From Pseudomonadota bacterium (lineage in GTDB: Bacteria; Pseudomonadota; Gammaproteobacteria; Steroidobacterales; Steroidobacteraceae), in assembly GCA_963204835.1 (NCBI GenBank), contig CAUJHJ010000057.1, positions 1-64,000 on the forward strand: a stretch of DNA of 64,000 nt. The letters run 5' to 3'. Both the position numbers and the translations under genes were made by a program. Positions 6,690 to 14,586 of this stretch are shown in pieces. The stretch's first letter is position 1. Every line of letters starts with the position of its first letter. Below the pieces are notes generated by a model that had not been told where the DNA came from, made no database searches, and saw only the letters and a list, made by a program, of their open reading frames with translations.

Positions 6690-8075
6690 ATGAGCATCGT
6701 CACACGTTTTGCCCCGAGCCCCACCGGCCTGCTGCACATCGGCGGGGTGCGCACCGCGCTCTTCTCCTGGCTGCAGGCACGCCGCCACGGCGGGAAGTTC
6801 ATCCTGCGCGTCGAAGACACCGACCGCGAGCGCTCGACCGACGAGGCCGTGCGGGTGATCGTCGAGGGCATGCATTGGCTCGGGCTCGACCACGACCTCG
6901 GGCCTTACTACCAGACGCAGCGCTTCGACCGCTACGGGGAAGTGATCGGGCAGATGCTCGCGGCAGGCACGGCGTACCGCTGCTATTGCTCGAAGGAAGA
7001 CCTCGAGCAGATGCGTGCGGAGCAGGCGGCCCGCAAGGAAAAGCCGCGCTACGACGGCCGCTGCCGCGACCGCAAGGACCCGGCGGCCGGCATCACTCCG
7101 GTGGTGCGCTTTCGCAATCCGGAGGCTGGCGACGTGGTCGTCAGGGACCTCGTGCACGGCGACATCGTGTTCCGCAACGCCGAACTCGACGATCTCATCA
7201 TCGCGCGCTCGGACGGCACGCCGACCTACAATTTCTGCGTGGTGGTCGACGACTCCGACATGGGCATCACGCACGTGATCCGCGGCGACGACCACATCAA
7301 CAACACGCCGCGGCAGATGAACATGATCGCCGCGCTCGGGCACACGCCGCCGGCCTACGCGCACGTGCCCATGATCCTCGGGCCCGATGGCGCGAAGCTC
7401 TCGAAGCGCCATGGCGCGGTGAGCGTGCTGCAATACGAGGAGGAGGGCTACTTGCCGGACGCGCTCCTCAACTACCTCGTGCGGCTCGGCTGGTCGCACG
7501 GCGACCAGGAGATTTTCACGCGCGAGGAAATGATCGCGCTGTTCGACATCGGCGACGTCAACAAGGCGGCGTCGGCCTTCAATCCCGAGAAGCTCCTGTG
7601 GCTGAACCAGCAGCACCTGATGCGCACGCCGCCCGCGAAGGTCGCGTGCTACCTGAAGCCGCATCTCGCGCGGCTCGGACTGCCGGCCGACGATGAGCCA
7701 TTGATCGAAGGGGTGATCCTGGCGCAGCGCGAGCGCACGAAGACGCTGAAGGAAATGGCGCTGGCGAGCCGCTTCTTTTTCACCGACGCCTTCGAGCCCG
7801 ATGCGAAGGCGGTGGCAAAGCACCTCACGGCCGATGCGCTCGCGATGCTCGCGAAGTTGCGGGAACGCCTCGCGGCGCTCGCCGCATGGGACGCGCCTGA
7901 GATCCATGCGGCCATCGAGGCTCTCGCGGCGGAGTTCGGCGTGGGCCTCGGCAAGATCGCCCAGCCGGTGCGCGTCGCGGTGAGCGGCGGCACGGTGTCG
8001 CCGCCGATCGACCAGACGCTCGCGCTGCTGGGTCGCGAGCGGACGCTGGCGCGACTCGCGGGCGCGGGCCGCTAG
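6690..8075 (+). CDS. gltX: Glutamate--tRNA ligase
   Basis: GltX charges tRNA-Glu with glutamate in the cytoplasm. The 461-residue protein has the class I synthetase signatures. These are the HIGH-type motif in FAPSPTGLLHIGG near the N-terminus and KLSKRHG in the Rossmann domain, with an all-helical anticodon-binding C-terminus. RGDDHINNTPRQ and FCVVVDDSDMGITHVIRGDD are typical of bacterial GltX. I use ATG 6690 (MSIVTRFAPSPTG); an ATG four codons earlier (6678) is in frame but extends beyond the usual start. The cognate tRNA-Glu lies 2.2 kb downstream with tRNA-Ala, a linkage seen in gammaproteobacteria. Confidence 0.97.
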   Translation: MSIVTRFAPSPTGLLHIGGVRTALFSWLQARRHGGKFILRVEDTDRERSTDEAVRVIVEGMHWLGLDHDLGPYYQTQRFDRYGEVIGQMLAAGTAYRCYCSKEDLEQMRAEQAARKEKPRYDGRCRDRKDPAAGITPVVRFRNPEAGDVVVRDLVHGDIVFRNAELDDLIIARSDGTPTYNFCVVVDDSDMGITHVIRGDDHINNTPRQMNMIAALGHTPPAYAHVPMILGPDGAKLSKRHGAVSVLQYEEEGYLPDALLNYLVRLGWSHGDQEIFTREEMIALFDIGDVNKAASAFNPEKLLWLNQQHLMRTPPAKVACYLKPHLARLGLPADDEPLIEGVILAQRERTKTLKEMALASRFFFTDAFEPDAKAVAKHLTADALAMLAKLRERLAALAAWDAPEIHAAIEALAAEFGVGLGKIAQPVRVAVSGGTVSPPIDQTLALLGRERTLARLAGAGR

Positions 8076-8092
8076 CTGTTCGCTGTCAGCTA
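8073..8092. terminator. Weak hairpin spanning two convergent stop codons
   Basis: TAGCTG (8073-8078) and CAGCTA (8087-8092) form a 6-bp inverted repeat with an 8-base loop. The outer bases are the TAG stop of gltX and the stop of the convergent lipoprotein gene. It could be a weak bidirectional terminator, but no T-tract is evident. Confidence 0.25.
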
Positions 8093-9889
8093 TTGGATTG
8101 TCTTGCTCACGACATTCGTGGGCGCGCTCTCGAGCCCGGCACTGGTGTAGGACTTCATCGAGAAATACCAGGTGCCCTGTGCGAGGTTGTCGATCACGTA
8201 GGTCGTGAGGCCCGGGTTCGCGACCTGCACGGTCTGCGTGAGCGCCGTGGCGCTCGTGCCGTACTGGATGCGGTAGCCCGCGAGATTGGTCAATGCGCTG
8301 CCGTCGTCGTTCTCGGTGGGCGCGGTCCAGGTCAGCGTTGCCGACCCGGTGGTCGTGCCTGCCACCGTGATCGAGAAGGCGGGCAGGGTGGCGTTGCCGC
8401 CCTTGCCGTCGCTCACGCTGATGACGACGTTCGCCGTCGTGCCGACATCGCCCGCGGCGGGTGTACCCGAGAGGCGGCCCGTCGCGGTGTCGAAGGTCGC
8501 CCATGCGGGTCTGTTGGCGATGCCAAACGCGAGTGTGTCGCTGTCCGGGTCGGAGGCGGCGGGCGTGAAGCTGTAGGCCGCGCCGACATTCACGGAAGTC
8601 GCCGGCGTGCCCGAGATCGTGGGCGTGCGGTTCGTGGCGTTCACGGTCAGCGAGAAGGCCGGCAGGGTGGCGTTTCCGCCCTTGCCGTCGCTCACGCTGA
8701 TGACGATGTTCGCCGTCGTGCCGGCGTCGCTGGCGGCCGGCGTGCCCGAGAGGCGGCCCGTCGCCGTGTCGAAGCTCGCCCACGCCGGCCGGTTCGCGAT
8801 GCCGAAGGCGAGCGCGTCATTGTCAGGGTCCGACGCCGTCGGCGTGAAGCTGTAGGCGGTGCCGGAATTGACCGACGTGGAAGGCGTGCCCGAAATCGTG
8901 GGCGTGCGGTTCGGTGCCGCCGAAACGGTTACGGTGAAGGCCGGCAGGGATGCCCCGCCGCCCTTGCCGTCGCTCACGCTGATGACGATGCCGCTGTGGG
9001 TGCCCGCGGCGGTGGGCGTGCCCGTGAGCCGGCCCGTGCTGCTCGAGAAGCTCGCCCAGGCCGGGCGGTTCGCGATGCTGAAGCTGAGGGTGTCGCCGTC
9101 GGGATCGCTCGCCGTCGGCTGGAACGACCAGGCCGCGCTGACCGTTGCCGTCGTCGGAGGCGCGCCGCTGATGGTGGGCGCTCGGTTCGCCGGCGGCGGC
9201 GGGGGCTGAACCTGGATCGAAAAGGCAGGCAGCGCGGCGCTGCCGCCCTTGCCGTCGCTCACGCTGATCGTGATGTTGGCGAAGGTTCCGACATGGCCGG
9301 CACCCGGCGTACCGGACAGCCGGCCGGTGTTGGTCGCGAACGTGGCCCAGGCGGGCATGCCCGCGATCGAGAAGGAGAGGGCATCGCCATTGGCGTCCGC
9401 GGCGGTCGGCTGGAAGCTGTAGGCCTGTCCCACCATCACGCTCGCCGCAGGCACGCCTGAAATGGTCGGCGCGCTGTTGCCGGGCGGGGGCGTGGTCCTT
9501 GCGGTGACCGAGATGCGGAAGGACGCCAGCGTTGCGCTCGCCTTGCCGTCGCTGACCGACAGCGTGATATCGCCCGAGGTGCCGACGTGGGCGTCGCCGG
9601 GAGTCCCGCCGATGCGGCCCGTCGCAGCGTCCACGCTCGCCCAGGCGGGCATCCCGATGGCGGAGAAGGTCAGCGGATCGCCATCGGCGTCGCTCGCGGC
9701 GGGCGTGAAGCTGTAAGCGGTTCCCGCTTGCACGGTCGTCGCCGGGCTGCCCGAGATTTCGGGCGCGCGGTTGACGGTCGGTGCCGGGTCCTGCGGATCG
9801 GCATTCGACGTGTCCTTTTCTTCGTCGATGCACGCGGCGAGCGAAAGCGTCGACGCCACGACCATGAGTGCGAGCAGGTTTTTCATCAT
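8090..9889 (-). CDS. Putative Ig-domain repeat lipoprotein with C-terminal fibronectin type III-like domain
   Basis: This 599-residue surface protein begins with a lipoprotein signal (MMKNLLALMVVASTLSLAAC, lipobox LAAC, lipidated Cys20) and an acidic linker. Five tandem domains of about 93 residues follow (roughly 40-507). Each carries PTISG.P......G.AYSF.P.ASD.DGD.L.F.I...PAWA.F...TGRLSGTP and ends ISVSDGKGG.A.LPAFS..V. This is the putative-Ig (He_PIG) pattern found in bacterial adhesins. Residues about 508-599 form a fibronectin III-like module (SATLTWTAPTENDDGS...). The last two repeats are nearly identical, indicating recent duplication. A smaller paralogue lies at 10416-11084. Binding partner unknown; an adhesive or matrix-binding role is inference. 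Confidence 0.85.
   Translation of the reverse strand: MMKNLLALMVVASTLSLAACIDEEKDTSNADPQDPAPTVNRAPEISGSPATTVQAGTAYSFTPAASDADGDPLTFSAIGMPAWASVDAATGRIGGTPGDAHVGTSGDITLSVSDGKASATLASFRISVTARTTPPPGNSAPTISGVPAASVMVGQAYSFQPTAADANGDALSFSIAGMPAWATFATNTGRLSGTPGAGHVGTFANITISVSDGKGGSAALPAFSIQVQPPPPPANRAPTISGAPPTTATVSAAWSFQPTASDPDGDTLSFSIANRPAWASFSSSTGRLTGTPTAAGTHSGIVISVSDGKGGGASLPAFTVTVSAAPNRTPTISGTPSTSVNSGTAYSFTPTASDPDNDALAFGIANRPAWASFDTATGRLSGTPAASDAGTTANIVISVSDGKGGNATLPAFSLTVNATNRTPTISGTPATSVNVGAAYSFTPAASDPDSDTLAFGIANRPAWATFDTATGRLSGTPAAGDVGTTANVVISVSDGKGGNATLPAFSITVAGTTTGSATLTWTAPTENDDGSALTNLAGYRIQYGTSATALTQTVQVANPGLTTYVIDNLAQGTWYFSMKSYTSAGLESAPTNVVSKTIQ
8369..8926. repeat. Two near-identical tandem Ig-repeat units
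   Basis: The fourth and fifth Ig units of the lipoprotein (each about 279 bases) encode almost the same protein, for example IANRPAWASFDTATGRLSGTP versus IANRPAWATFDTATGRLSGTP. The DNA is correspondingly similar, while units 1-3 are more diverged. Boundaries are approximate, counted from residue positions. This looks like a recent unequal-crossover duplication. Confidence 0.6.
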
Positions 9890-10224
9890 TCCGCGTCCTC
9901 GATTCCCCGCATCGACTGCGGCCTCGAGGAAAGCGGAAGCGAAATAGCATGGGCTTGACGACTGCGCCCGCTTGCGATCGGGCCGGCCGGCAACCCCGCT
10001 ATCTCGAGTCTGTCAGGTCTCGAGACCGGAGGCTTTGCGTCCCCGCCTTGCGACGGGTATGCCTTTGACTGGCGCCATTTTTAGCACGCTGGAATCGCGC
10101 GCATAATGTCTCAGGGCGACGACATCAGGTTTTGTCTTATCGGTGCGGCAGGCGGTGCGATTTGCGCGGATGCGGGCCGCCTTGACAGCGCGGCGGCGCT
10201 TGCGTAGTTTCGCGCACCTTTCGT
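9890..10224. other. Gene-free region between the lipoprotein gene and tRNA-Ala
   Basis: This stretch of about 335 bases has no convincing gene. It holds the upstream region of the minus-strand lipoprotein (GAGGA just before its ATG) and, at its right end, a clear sigma70 promoter for the tRNA pair. The middle (about 10000-10180) shows no motif I can name. Confidence 0.6.
10182..10210 (+). promoter_or_regulatory. Sigma70 promoter of the tRNA-Ala/tRNA-Glu unit
   Basis: A perfect -35 TTGACA (10182-10187) and a -10 TAGTTT (10205-10210) are separated by 17 bases. The predicted start is near 10217, about 8 bases before the mature tRNA-Ala end. The discriminator after the -10 is CGCGCACC, GC-rich as in tRNA promoters under stringent control. 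Confidence 0.65.
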
Positions 10225-10300
<76 letters not shown>

Positions 10301-10315
10301 AACTTTTCTTACGGC

Positions 10316-10391
10316 GTCCCCATCGTCTAGAGGCCCAGGACACTGCCCTTTCACGGCGGCGACAGGGGTTCGAATCCCCTTGGGGACGCCA
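10316..10391 (+). tRNA. tRNA-Glu (anticodon TTC)
   Basis: The acceptor stem is GTCCCCA/TGGGGAC with discriminator G and an encoded CCA. The anticodon loop is CTTTCAC within the CTGCC/GGCGG stem, giving anticodon TTC. The T arm is AGGGG-TTCGAAT-CCCCT. It is the substrate tRNA of the nearby gltX product. Confidence 0.97.
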
Positions 10392-10415
10392 ACTTCTCCC
10401 GATCGCGGGCCGCGA

Positions 10416-11084
10416 TCAGCCGATGGTCTTGGAAACGGGATTCGTGCGCGCGCTCTCGAGGCCCGCGCCGTCGACGGCCGTCATCACGAAATACCAGGTG
10501 CCATTCGCGAGGTTCTCGATCACATAGCTCGTGAGCCCGGGGTTGGTCACGTTGGCGGTGTTGGTATAGCTGCCCTGGCTCGTGCCGTAATAGATGCGAT
10601 AGCCCGACAGGCTCGACAGCGTGGAGCCGTCGGTCCGCTCGGTCGGCGGCTGCCAGGTGAGGGTGGCGCTGCCGCTCGCGGGCGGCGGCGTGGTGCTGGC
10701 GCTTACTGCGATGCTGAACGCCGCGAGGCTCGTGGAGTTCGAGCCGTCGGTCACGCTGATGACGATGCCCGAGGTCGTGCCGACGTTGCCGGCGGCCGGT
10801 GTGCCCGTGAGGCTGCCGGTGGACGAGCTGAACGTAGCCCAAGCCGGCTTGTTCGAAATCGAGAATGTGAGCGTGGCGCCCTCGGGATCCGCAGCGGTCG
10901 GCGAGAAGGAATAGGCCTGGCCGGCGACAACTTGCGTCGCGGGGCTGCCGGAGATCGTCGGCGCGCGATTCGAAGCGGGTGGGGGCGGCGTGGCGTTCGA
11001 GGTGTCGGCTTCGCCGGAGCCGCCGCAGGCCTGCAGTCCGAGGGACAGCATCGCAACCACCAAGGCACTGGAAATCGCTCTCAT
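10416..11084 (-). CDS. Small Ig-domain/fibronectin-like lipoprotein, paralogue of the 8090-9889 product
   Basis: This 222-residue lipoprotein has a signal ending SLGLQAC (lipidated Cys about residue 20 from ATG 11084), then GGSGEADTSNATPPPPASNRAPTISGSPAT. It has a single putative-Ig domain (TFSISNKPAWATFSSSTGSLTGTP...VISVTDG) and a fibronectin III-like C-terminus. The last 45 residues closely match the larger lipoprotein (NPGLTSYVIENLANGTWYF...SKTIG versus NPGLTTYVIDNLAQGTWYF...SKTIQ). It therefore has the same architecture with one Ig unit instead of five. The frame is open above 11084, but that ATG starts a normal lipoprotein signal. Function unknown; surface-exposed or periplasmic. Confidence 0.82.
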   Translation of the reverse strand: MRAISSALVVAMLSLGLQACGGSGEADTSNATPPPPASNRAPTISGSPATQVVAGQAYSFSPTAADPEGATLTFSISNKPAWATFSSSTGSLTGTPAAGNVGTTSGIVISVTDGSNSTSLAAFSIAVSASTTPPPASGSATLTWQPPTERTDGSTLSSLSGYRIYYGTSQGSYTNTANVTNPGLTSYVIENLANGTWYFVMTAVDGAGLESARTNPVSKTIG

Positions 11085-11244
11085 CGCTCGCTTGCTCCAT
11101 CCAGCAACATTCAAGGAAGTCGAGCCGCACAATAGGTGCAGATGCGGGCCCCATCAATATGAGTAAGCGTCTGTATTCGGAGACATTTTCAGTAGCGTGA
11201 TCGGGGTCGCGCAGGGATAATCACAACGCGCGGCAATGACTTGA

Positions 11245-11258
11245 GTGACGTTGTTCAC
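11245..11258. promoter_or_regulatory. CRP-like site (GTGA-N6-TCAC), distal
   Basis: The sequence GTGA-CGTTGT-TCAC matches the two half-sites and 6-base spacer of CRP-family (CRP/Vfr/Clp) operators. It lies 44 bases, close to four helical turns, upstream of a second such site. Both precede the exopolysaccharide locus. Confidence 0.45.
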
Positions 11259-11288
11259 GCGATGCCTTGCGAAGCTGCGGCAATGTGC

Positions 11289-11330
11289 GTGACGCCCATC
11301 ACCATTTTGTCGCCATTCACGGACTAGACT
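11289..11330 (+). promoter_or_regulatory. CRP-like site and -10 element before the exopolysaccharide locus
   Basis: GTGA-CGCCCA-TCAC (11289-11302) is followed by TAGACT (11325-11330), a 4/6 match to a -10 box with no recognisable -35. A start near 11337 would put the site centre (11295.5) at about -41.5. That is the classic position for a CRP-type class II activator. The first gene starts at 11376. Binding and start site are inferred from sequence only. Confidence 0.4.
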
Positions 11331-11375
11331 GCGCCGCGTCATGCGGAGCAAGGGGACAACCGGTCGCGGTCGCAG

Positions 11376-12749
11376 ATGAAATTACGCCTGTTCCGACATT
11401 ACGTTCACCTGCCGACGGCATTGCTCGCGCTCATCGAGTTGCTGGTCCTCGTGAGCGCTCCGGTCATCGTCGACGGACTGAACGGTCGTTCGCCCGACCT
11501 GGCGAGGATCCTGGTTTTTTCGGCGAGCGGATTCATCGCCTTGCTGGCGATGGGTCTTTACAGCGTCCGCCAGCGGGCGCGCCTCAAGGGCGTCGTGTTG
11601 CGCGCGGGACTGGCCCACCTCCTCGCCATGGCGGCCGTCGTCCTGGTGACCTTCTTCCTGCAGGACTGGCGGCCGGCGCCGCTGCAACTCATCGAATGGG
11701 GCGGGCTGTCGCTGTTCCTGATCGCCATCGTGCGCCTGATCAGCGAACGCCTCCTCGATGAGGACGCGTTCAAGCGCGTCGTGCTGGTGTTCGGGGCGGG
11801 GCAGCGCGCCCAGAGCCTGTCGCAGTTGCGCCGCCGCTCGGACCAGCGCGGCTTCCGGGTGGCGGGTTATATCGCGGCGCCAGGCGAGGCCGCGATGGTG
11901 GGCCGCGACCTGATGACACTCGGCCCGGGCGAGCGCCTGCGCGACCTGGCGCAGAGCGCGGGGGTCGACGAGATCGTGGTCGCGATGGACGACCGCCGTC
12001 GCGAGTTTCCCGTGCGCGAGTTGCTCGACTGCCGCCTCGCCGGCATCGAAGTGATCGACCTCGTCAGCTTCCTCGAGCGCGAGACGGGACGCGTACGGCT
12101 CGACGTGCTGAATCCGAGCTGGATCATTTTCGGCGAAGGCTTCCGGCGCGATCCCGTCCGCCAGTTCACCAAGCGTGCGTTCGATGTGGCCGCGGCGCTG
12201 TTGCTCCTGGTCGTGACGCTCCCGTTCATCGTGCTGACGGGGATCGCCATTGCGCTCGAGGACGGGCTGCGCGGCCCCTATTTCTATCGCCAGCGCCGCG
12301 TGGGCCTCGACGGCAAGGTGTTTGATGTCCTGAAGTTCCGCAGCATGACGGTGGACGCCGAGTCCGATGGCCGGCCGCGCTGGGCGACATCTGGCGATTC
12401 CCGCGTCACACGGGTCGGCCGCTTCATCAGGAAGGTGCGCATCGACGAGCTGCCGCAGGTCTTCAACGTCCTGCGCGGCGACATGAGCTTCGTCGGGCCG
12501 AGGCCGGAACGGCCGGAATTCGTGAGCCAGTTCGGGGATTCCGTGCCGTATTACGACGAGCGGCATTGCGCGAAGCCCGGCATCACCGGCTGGGCGCAGC
12601 TTTGCTACCCCTATGGCGCTTCCGAAAAGGATGCCATCGAGAAGCTTCAGTACGACCTCTACTACGTGAAGAACCACACCCTGCTGTTCGACTTGATGAT
12701 CCTGTTGCAGACGGTCGAAGTGGTGGTGTTCGGCAAGGGCGGCAGGTAG
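11376..12749 (+). CDS. XrtA/PEP-CTERM system polyprenyl glycosylphosphotransferase (TIGR03013-like)
   Basis: This is the initiating enzyme of the exopolysaccharide. It transfers a sugar-1-phosphate to undecaprenyl phosphate at the inner membrane. The 457-residue protein has N-terminal membrane helices (from LLALIELLVLVSAPVIV), a soluble nucleotide-binding-like middle (VVLVFGAGQRAQ), a further transmembrane segment (about 270-290, VAAALLLLVVTLPFIV) and the C-terminal bacterial sugar transferase domain. That domain carries KFRSMTVDAE, RIDELPQVFNVLRGDMSFVGPRPERP and KPGITGWAQ. The N-terminus beginning LFRHYVHL resembles the PEP-CTERM-associated subfamily. It is the first plus-strand gene after the CRP-like sites and leads the locus. 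No strong ribosome site is seen. Confidence 0.92.
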   Translation: MKLRLFRHYVHLPTALLALIELLVLVSAPVIVDGLNGRSPDLARILVFSASGFIALLAMGLYSVRQRARLKGVVLRAGLAHLLAMAAVVLVTFFLQDWRPAPLQLIEWGGLSLFLIAIVRLISERLLDEDAFKRVVLVFGAGQRAQSLSQLRRRSDQRGFRVAGYIAAPGEAAMVGRDLMTLGPGERLRDLAQSAGVDEIVVAMDDRRREFPVRELLDCRLAGIEVIDLVSFLERETGRVRLDVLNPSWIIFGEGFRRDPVRQFTKRAFDVAAALLLLVVTLPFIVLTGIAIALEDGLRGPYFYRQRRVGLDGKVFDVLKFRSMTVDAESDGRPRWATSGDSRVTRVGRFIRKVRIDELPQVFNVLRGDMSFVGPRPERPEFVSQFGDSVPYYDERHCAKPGITGWAQLCYPYGASEKDAIEKLQYDLYYVKNHTLLFDLMILLQTVEVVVFGKGGR

Positions 12750-12832
12750 CTGTCGGATTCGTTTACATCGAGCTTCGGCATGAGATGTCAAATGCGGCGT
12801 AAGTCATTGACGAAACTGATGACGCTACGGGC

Positions 12833-12848
12833 AGGCCGGGCTCTTGCA
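12833..12848 (+). promoter_or_regulatory. Candidate sigma54 (-24/-12) promoter
   Basis: AGGCCGGGCTCTTGCA has the invariant GG (12834-12835) and GC (12846-12847) exactly 10 bases apart and a perfect CTTGCA -12 element. The -24 element matches less well (AGGCC versus TGGCA). It lies about 42 bases upstream of the expected leader of the 12901 gene. The locus itself encodes a sigma54-dependent activator, PrsR (17824). Confidence 0.4.
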
Positions 12849-12900
12849 TGCTGTCGGTATCGGTGGGATGCTTTCTCTTGGAATTGCAGAGGTCGTGCGG

Positions 12901-13389
12901 ATGAGTGCTGAGCAGAAGGAATCGTCGGTGCCTGCGAAGATCGGTCGTCGTGCGCTGCTGCGCGGCGCCACCACCGCCGTGCCTGCGATCCTCACCCTGC
13001 AGAGCGGTGCGGCACTCGCACGCAGCAGCAACCTGATTGGCGCGAATCCCTACAGCGGCGCGGGCAACGGCAAGTACAACTGCCTCGATTTCGACGGCAT
13101 CGATCGCACCGACAAGCCGAACGTGTTCGACCTCGGCAGCCCGCCGATGGGGCATGTCACGCGAATCGACGCCGATTCCCGCTATTACAAGACCGATCCG
13201 AACCATGACGGTGGCGGCTGGTATGGCGGCTCGACCGAGGTTTCCAAGTCCAAGATGTGCGCCGACGGTGGCACCTATTACCGCAAGGACCGCTGGCGCT
13301 CCACCCGGGTGAACGTCAAGCGGGGCATGCTGGTCTCCGCCACCGCGCTGAACTCCTTCAGCAGTGGCATCAACTACACCGACGTCTGA
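12901..13389 (+). CDS. Tat-signal hypothetical protein upstream of the HPr-rel-A genes
   Basis: I do not recognise this 162-residue protein. It has a twin-arginine export signal: polar start MSAEQKESSVPAKIG, RRALLRG, a hydrophobic ATTAVPAILTL core and an AALA cleavage site near residue 40. The mature part is about 120 residues, rich in Gly, Asp, Tyr and Lys, with two cysteines (YNCLDFDG and SKMCADGG), and ends SGINYTDV. An AGAGG site eight bases before ATG 12901 supports that start. Its stop lies within the start region of a PqqD-like gene, so it is probably coupled to the kinase cassette and could be its substrate. A sigma54-like promoter lies upstream. Tat rather than Sec export is inferred from the RR motif. 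Confidence 0.72.
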   Translation: MSAEQKESSVPAKIGRRALLRGATTAVPAILTLQSGAALARSSNLIGANPYSGAGNGKYNCLDFDGIDRTDKPNVFDLGSPPMGHVTRIDADSRYYKTDPNHDGGGWYGGSTEVSKSKMCADGGTYYRKDRWRSTRVNVKRGMLVSATALNSFSSGINYTDV

Positions 13390-13666
13390 ACCGGCGTGGC
13401 GGCGCGCCGACGCCGCGCAATGTGTGTGGGCCGACTGGGACGACGAGCCCAGCGTGATTTACCACCGTCCTTCCGGCAAGACGCATTTCGTCAACGCGTC
13501 CACGGCGTTCCTGCTCGAGCAGTTCTTCGAGGGTTCGGCGACGCTCGGCTCCGCGACCCGGGCGCTTGCTGAGGCGCTTGGCCGCGCCGCCGACGAGGAC
13601 CTGCGACACGACGTGGCTGGCACCCTGTTTCGACTCGAGGAACTCGGCCTGATCGAGCGCGCGTGA
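13364..13666 (+). CDS. HPr-rel-A system PqqD-family protein
   Basis: PqqD-family domains are winged-helix peptide-binding modules (RiPP recognition elements) that deliver a peptide substrate to a modifying enzyme. This 100-residue protein shows the pattern VIYHRPSGKTHFVNASTAFLLEQF, then a helical C-terminus ending RLEELGLIERA, as in the PqqD relatives that accompany HprK-related kinase A. The ATG at 13364 overlaps the end of the Tat-protein gene by 26 bases. A GTG at 13424 is an alternative start that leaves the conserved core only partly intact. It overlaps the downstream kinase gene by four bases (GTGA). A role as substrate carrier for the kinase is inferred from family and context. Confidence 0.8.
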   Translation: MASTTPTSEPAWRRADAAQCVWADWDDEPSVIYHRPSGKTHFVNASTAFLLEQFFEGSATLGSATRALAEALGRAADEDLRHDVAGTLFRLEELGLIERA

Positions 13667-14586
13667 ACAGGCGCGTCGGGGACCTTGCGGCCCAGGAGTT
13701 CGCGGCTCGCCTCGCGCGGGGGCGGCTCGAGGTGCGCATCGGGCCCTTTGACCTGCGCGTCACGGGCCGCGCGCGGGGTCTCGCGGAACCGCTGCACGTG
13801 CTCTACCGCGACTATCCGCTGCTGGAAGGCGAACGGGTCCTGCACGGTCACGTCGAGGTGCGCGATGTGCTGCGCTGGCTGCCGCGACCGCGGCGCGCGA
13901 TCCGTTTCGAGGTCGACGGGCGGGCGCCACACGAGGACATGCCGGCGGGGCAGGCGCTGCCCGTGCTCGAGTGGGGCATCAACCTCGTCATTGCCCTGCG
14001 CTATCACTGTTTCCTGATGCTGCACGCGGCGGTGCTCGAGCGCGGCGGCCGCGCGTTGTTGTTGCCGGCATGGCCTGGCCACGGCAAGACGACGCTTTGC
14101 GCCGCGCTCGCACACCGAGGCTGGCGGCTGCTGTCTGATGAGTTCGGCCTCGTGCGCCCCGGCACGCGCGATCTCGTGCCGGTGCCGAGGCCGATGCCGC
14201 TCAAGAATGCGTCGATCGAGGTGATCCGCCAATTCGCGCCGCAGGCCTTCATCGGGCCGGCGATTCCCGGCACGCGCAAGGGGACGATCGCGCACGTGCG
14301 CCCGCCCGCGGGCAGCGTTGCGCGCGCCGGGGAGCCCGCGCCGGCCGGCTGGATCGTGTTTCCCCGCTGGCAGGCGGGCGCTGCGCTCACGCTCGAGGCG
14401 ATGTCCCGATCCGAGGGCTACATGCAGCTCGCGACCAATGCATTCAACTACGAGATGCTCGGCGAGGCGGGGTTCGACACCGTGCGCGACCTGGTCGGTG
14501 GCGCACGTTGCCACCGACTCGTCTACTCCGATCTCGATGAGGCCGTCCGCGCGCTCGATGCGCTGGCAGGCGAGGGGCCCGCTTGA
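13663..14586 (+). CDS. HprK-related kinase A
   Basis: This 307-residue protein resembles HPr kinase/phosphorylase in its C-terminal half. HAAVLERGGRALLLPAWPGHGKTT carries a P-loop (G139-H-G-K142-T), and LLSDEFGLVR follows with acidic residues at 159-160, as in the Asp-rich site of HprK. The N-terminal half is specific to the HPr-rel-A family. Related kinases in some lasso-peptide clusters phosphorylate a peptide side chain, so a protein or peptide phosphorylation role is plausible; the target here is unknown. It starts with GTG inside the stop of the PqqD-like gene and is followed by an overlapping nucleotidyltransferase gene. No HPr/PTS gene is in the window, which argues against a classical HprK function. 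Confidence 0.85.
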   Translation: MNRRVGDLAAQEFAARLARGRLEVRIGPFDLRVTGRARGLAEPLHVLYRDYPLLEGERVLHGHVEVRDVLRWLPRPRRAIRFEVDGRAPHEDMPAGQALPVLEWGINLVIALRYHCFLMLHAAVLERGGRALLLPAWPGHGKTTLCAALAHRGWRLLSDEFGLVRPGTRDLVPVPRPMPLKNASIEVIRQFAPQAFIGPAIPGTRKGTIAHVRPPAGSVARAGEPAPAGWIVFPRWQAGAALTLEAMSRSEGYMQLATNAFNYEMLGEAGFDTVRDLVGGARCHRLVYSDLDEAVRALDALAGEGPA

